From the NCBI GenBank assembly GCA_963921355.3, contig OZ001190.1, forward strand, positions 3,596,001 through 3,660,000: a DNA stretch of 64,000 bases, read 5' to 3'. The position numbers and the translations under genes were made by a program. Of the stretch, positions 62,901-64,000 are shown piece by piece. Source of the DNA: CAWUEZ02 sp963921355 (lineage in GTDB: Bacteria; Pseudomonadota; Alphaproteobacteria; Thalassobaculales; Thalassobaculaceae). The notes below the pieces were generated by a model, which worked only from the letters and a program-made list of their open reading frames with translations, was not told the origin of the DNA and searched no databases. Within the stretch, counting starts at the first letter, position 1. Every line of letters starts with the position of its first letter.

Positions 62901-64000
62901 CTAGCGACGGCCGTACCCGCCCCCGATTGTCCGTTCCAGATGCTGGCTGTATTTCGACATCACCAGGCAGATGACGAAGAAGAAGAACGCCGTGAACAGC
63001 AGCGGCTCGGTGTGGAAGCCAAGCCATTGCGGGTTCTGGCCGGACGCCTTCGCCATCAGCAGGATGTCGTAGAGCCCGATGATCGAGACCAGCGTCGTGT
63101 CCTTCATCAGTCCGATGAAGCTGCCGACGATGTTCGGGATCATCAGCTTCAGGGCCTGGGGCATGACGATCAGCGCCATCATCTTCCAAAAGTTCAGGCC
63201 CATCGCCTGGGCCGCCTCATACTGGCCCTTGTTGACCGCCTGCAGACCGCCGCGCACGGTCTCCGCCATGTAGGCCGCGGCGAAGATACAGACCGCGACG
63301 ATCACCATGGCCAGCTTCGGCGGGTTCAGTTCCACCGGCAGGAACAGCGGCATCATCGTGACCGCCATGAACAGGATGGTGATCAGCGGTACCGACCGGA
63401 ACAGTTCGATGAACGCGGTGCAGAACACCCGGATCACCGGCATCTTCGATCGCCGCCCCAGCGCCAGGATGATCCCGTTCGGCAGCGCCGAGGCGATGCC
63501 GATGCCGGAGATCACCAGAGTCAGGAACAGGCCGCCCCAGATCGTCGTGGAGACTTCAGCCAGCTCCCAGGTCGACTGGTAGATGAAGGAAATGACGAAG
63601 CCGACACCGAACGCGCCGAGCAGCACATACTTGTGCAGCCGGTCGTCCTTGTCGGCGAACCCTGAGAGGCTCACCAGGACTTCGCCGAGCGACCGGTTCA
63701 TCAGGTAGCACGTGGCAACGTGCAGCCAGACGGCGACGAACAGAGTCATCGCGACCGACGACAGCACCTGGATGAACAGGCCGGTCTCGCCGCCCATGAA
63801 CAGAACGGCGCCGAGGAACGGGAAGGTCAGGACCGCCGAGGCACCGACCTGGATCTTCGCGGTCACCCGCGGGAACCAGAACGGTGCGATCCAGGCCACC
63901 AGAATCAGCCCGCCGAGATTGACCCGCCATTGCTCAGGATCCGGGTACCGGCCGTACATCAGGCTGTTGAACCAGACGCTGATGCCCGCCCAGCAGGCCC
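62901..64000 (-). CDS. aapM: General amino-acid ABC transporter permease AapM-like, 5' end missing
   Basis: Permease subunit, with the N-terminus beyond the window; the frame is open to base 64000 and includes the ATG at 63959. The seen part is 366 residues, with several spans, the EAA loop GQYEAAQAMGLNFWKMMALIVMPQALKLMIPNI, and the AapM-type C-terminus WLGFHTEPLLFTAFFF and SKYSQHLERTIGGGYGRR. Such permeases work with a second permease and a broad-range amino-acid binding protein. Confidence 0.92.
   Translation of the reverse strand, partial: ACWAGISVWFNSLMYGRYPDPEQWRVNLGGLILVAWIAPFWFPRVTAKIQVGASAVLTFPFLGAVLFMGGETGLFIQVLSSVAMTLFVAVWLHVATCYLMNRSLGEVLVSLSGFADKDDRLHKYVLLGAFGVGFVISFIYQSTWELAEVSTTIWGGLFLTLVISGIGIASALPNGIILALGRRSKMPVIRVFCTAFIELFRSVPLITILFMAVTMMPLFLPVELNPPKLAMVIVAVCIFAAAYMAETVRGGLQAVNKGQYEAAQAMGLNFWKMMALIVMPQALKLMIPNIVGSFIGLMKDTTLVSIIGLYDILLMAKASGQNPQWLGFHTEPLLFTAFFFFVICLVMSKYSQHLERTIGGGYGRR

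Overview
The window is G+C-rich (about two thirds by eye) chromosomal DNA, almost certainly from an alphaproteobacterium and probably a Rhodospirillales-type one. The lineage call rests on PopZ beside valS and tolC, bacterial homologues of the mitochondrial complex I assembly factors NDUFAF3 and NDUFAF6, AapM/AapP-type transport genes, PAS_5-type small sensors, and the order dgt-argS-SPOR-nagZ-scpAB-tatABC-serS-surE-pcm-nlpD-yajC-secDF. Genus cannot be fixed from sequence alone. I saw no phage, insertion sequence or CRISPR array.

Layout. 1-3.2 kb: 3' part of uvrA, a 28-bp inverted repeat, and a decayed GGDEF-like gene with two lesions. 3.2-30.3 kb: core housekeeping. trmFO (+) meets a seven-gene minus-strand cluster read yajC-secD-secF-Mth938-dcd-two squalene-synthase-like genes. 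Then come an AAA ATPase (+), a PLP decarboxylase, NlpD-like LytM, pcm, surE, serS, tatC/B/A, an orphan ABC ATPase, scpB/A, an M50 protease, nagZ, a SPOR protein, argS and dgt (all -), followed by erpA, xthA and a double-domain GFA gene (+). 30.3-33.9 kb: an M81 peptidase with a small membrane protein, and a three-gene Sco operon with two Cys-rich exported proteins of unknown role. 34-39.7 kb: valS, popZ, tolC and a divergent PIMT-like methyltransferase.

39.8-40.1 kb holds a small plus-strand unit with a sigma70-like promoter, two inverted repeats, a perfect Shine-Dalgarno, a 17-codon ORF and a strong intrinsic terminator. 40.2-53.4 kb is a minus-strand cassette of eleven tightly packed genes: a GntR/UTRA regulator with an AT-rich 16-bp palindrome over its promoter, a polar-amino-acid-type ABC importer, MmgE/PrpD, an isocitrate-lyase-family lyase, hydantoinase A and B, an isochorismatase-fold protein lacking the nucleophilic Cys, a flavoprotein dehydrogenase and a PuuE-like deacetylase-fold hydrolase. 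It reads as a self-contained uptake and catabolic route for a cyclic amide/imide or related N-containing acid whose identity is not obvious. 53.5-57.2 kb: tRNA-Cys, tRNA-Asn, two PAS_5-like genes, sixA and an alpha/beta-hydrolase-OsmC fusion. 57.3-60.9 kb: a GNAT gene and a cysK-sseA-double GNAT operon. 60.9-64 kb: a PRISE-like reductase, aapP and the 3' part of aapM.

The best candidates for undescribed biology are the 40-53 kb catabolic cassette, the Sco-linked pair of exported Cys proteins at 32.8-33.9 kb, and the small transcription unit at about 39.9-40.1 kb. All functional statements are by recognition of motifs; no search was run.
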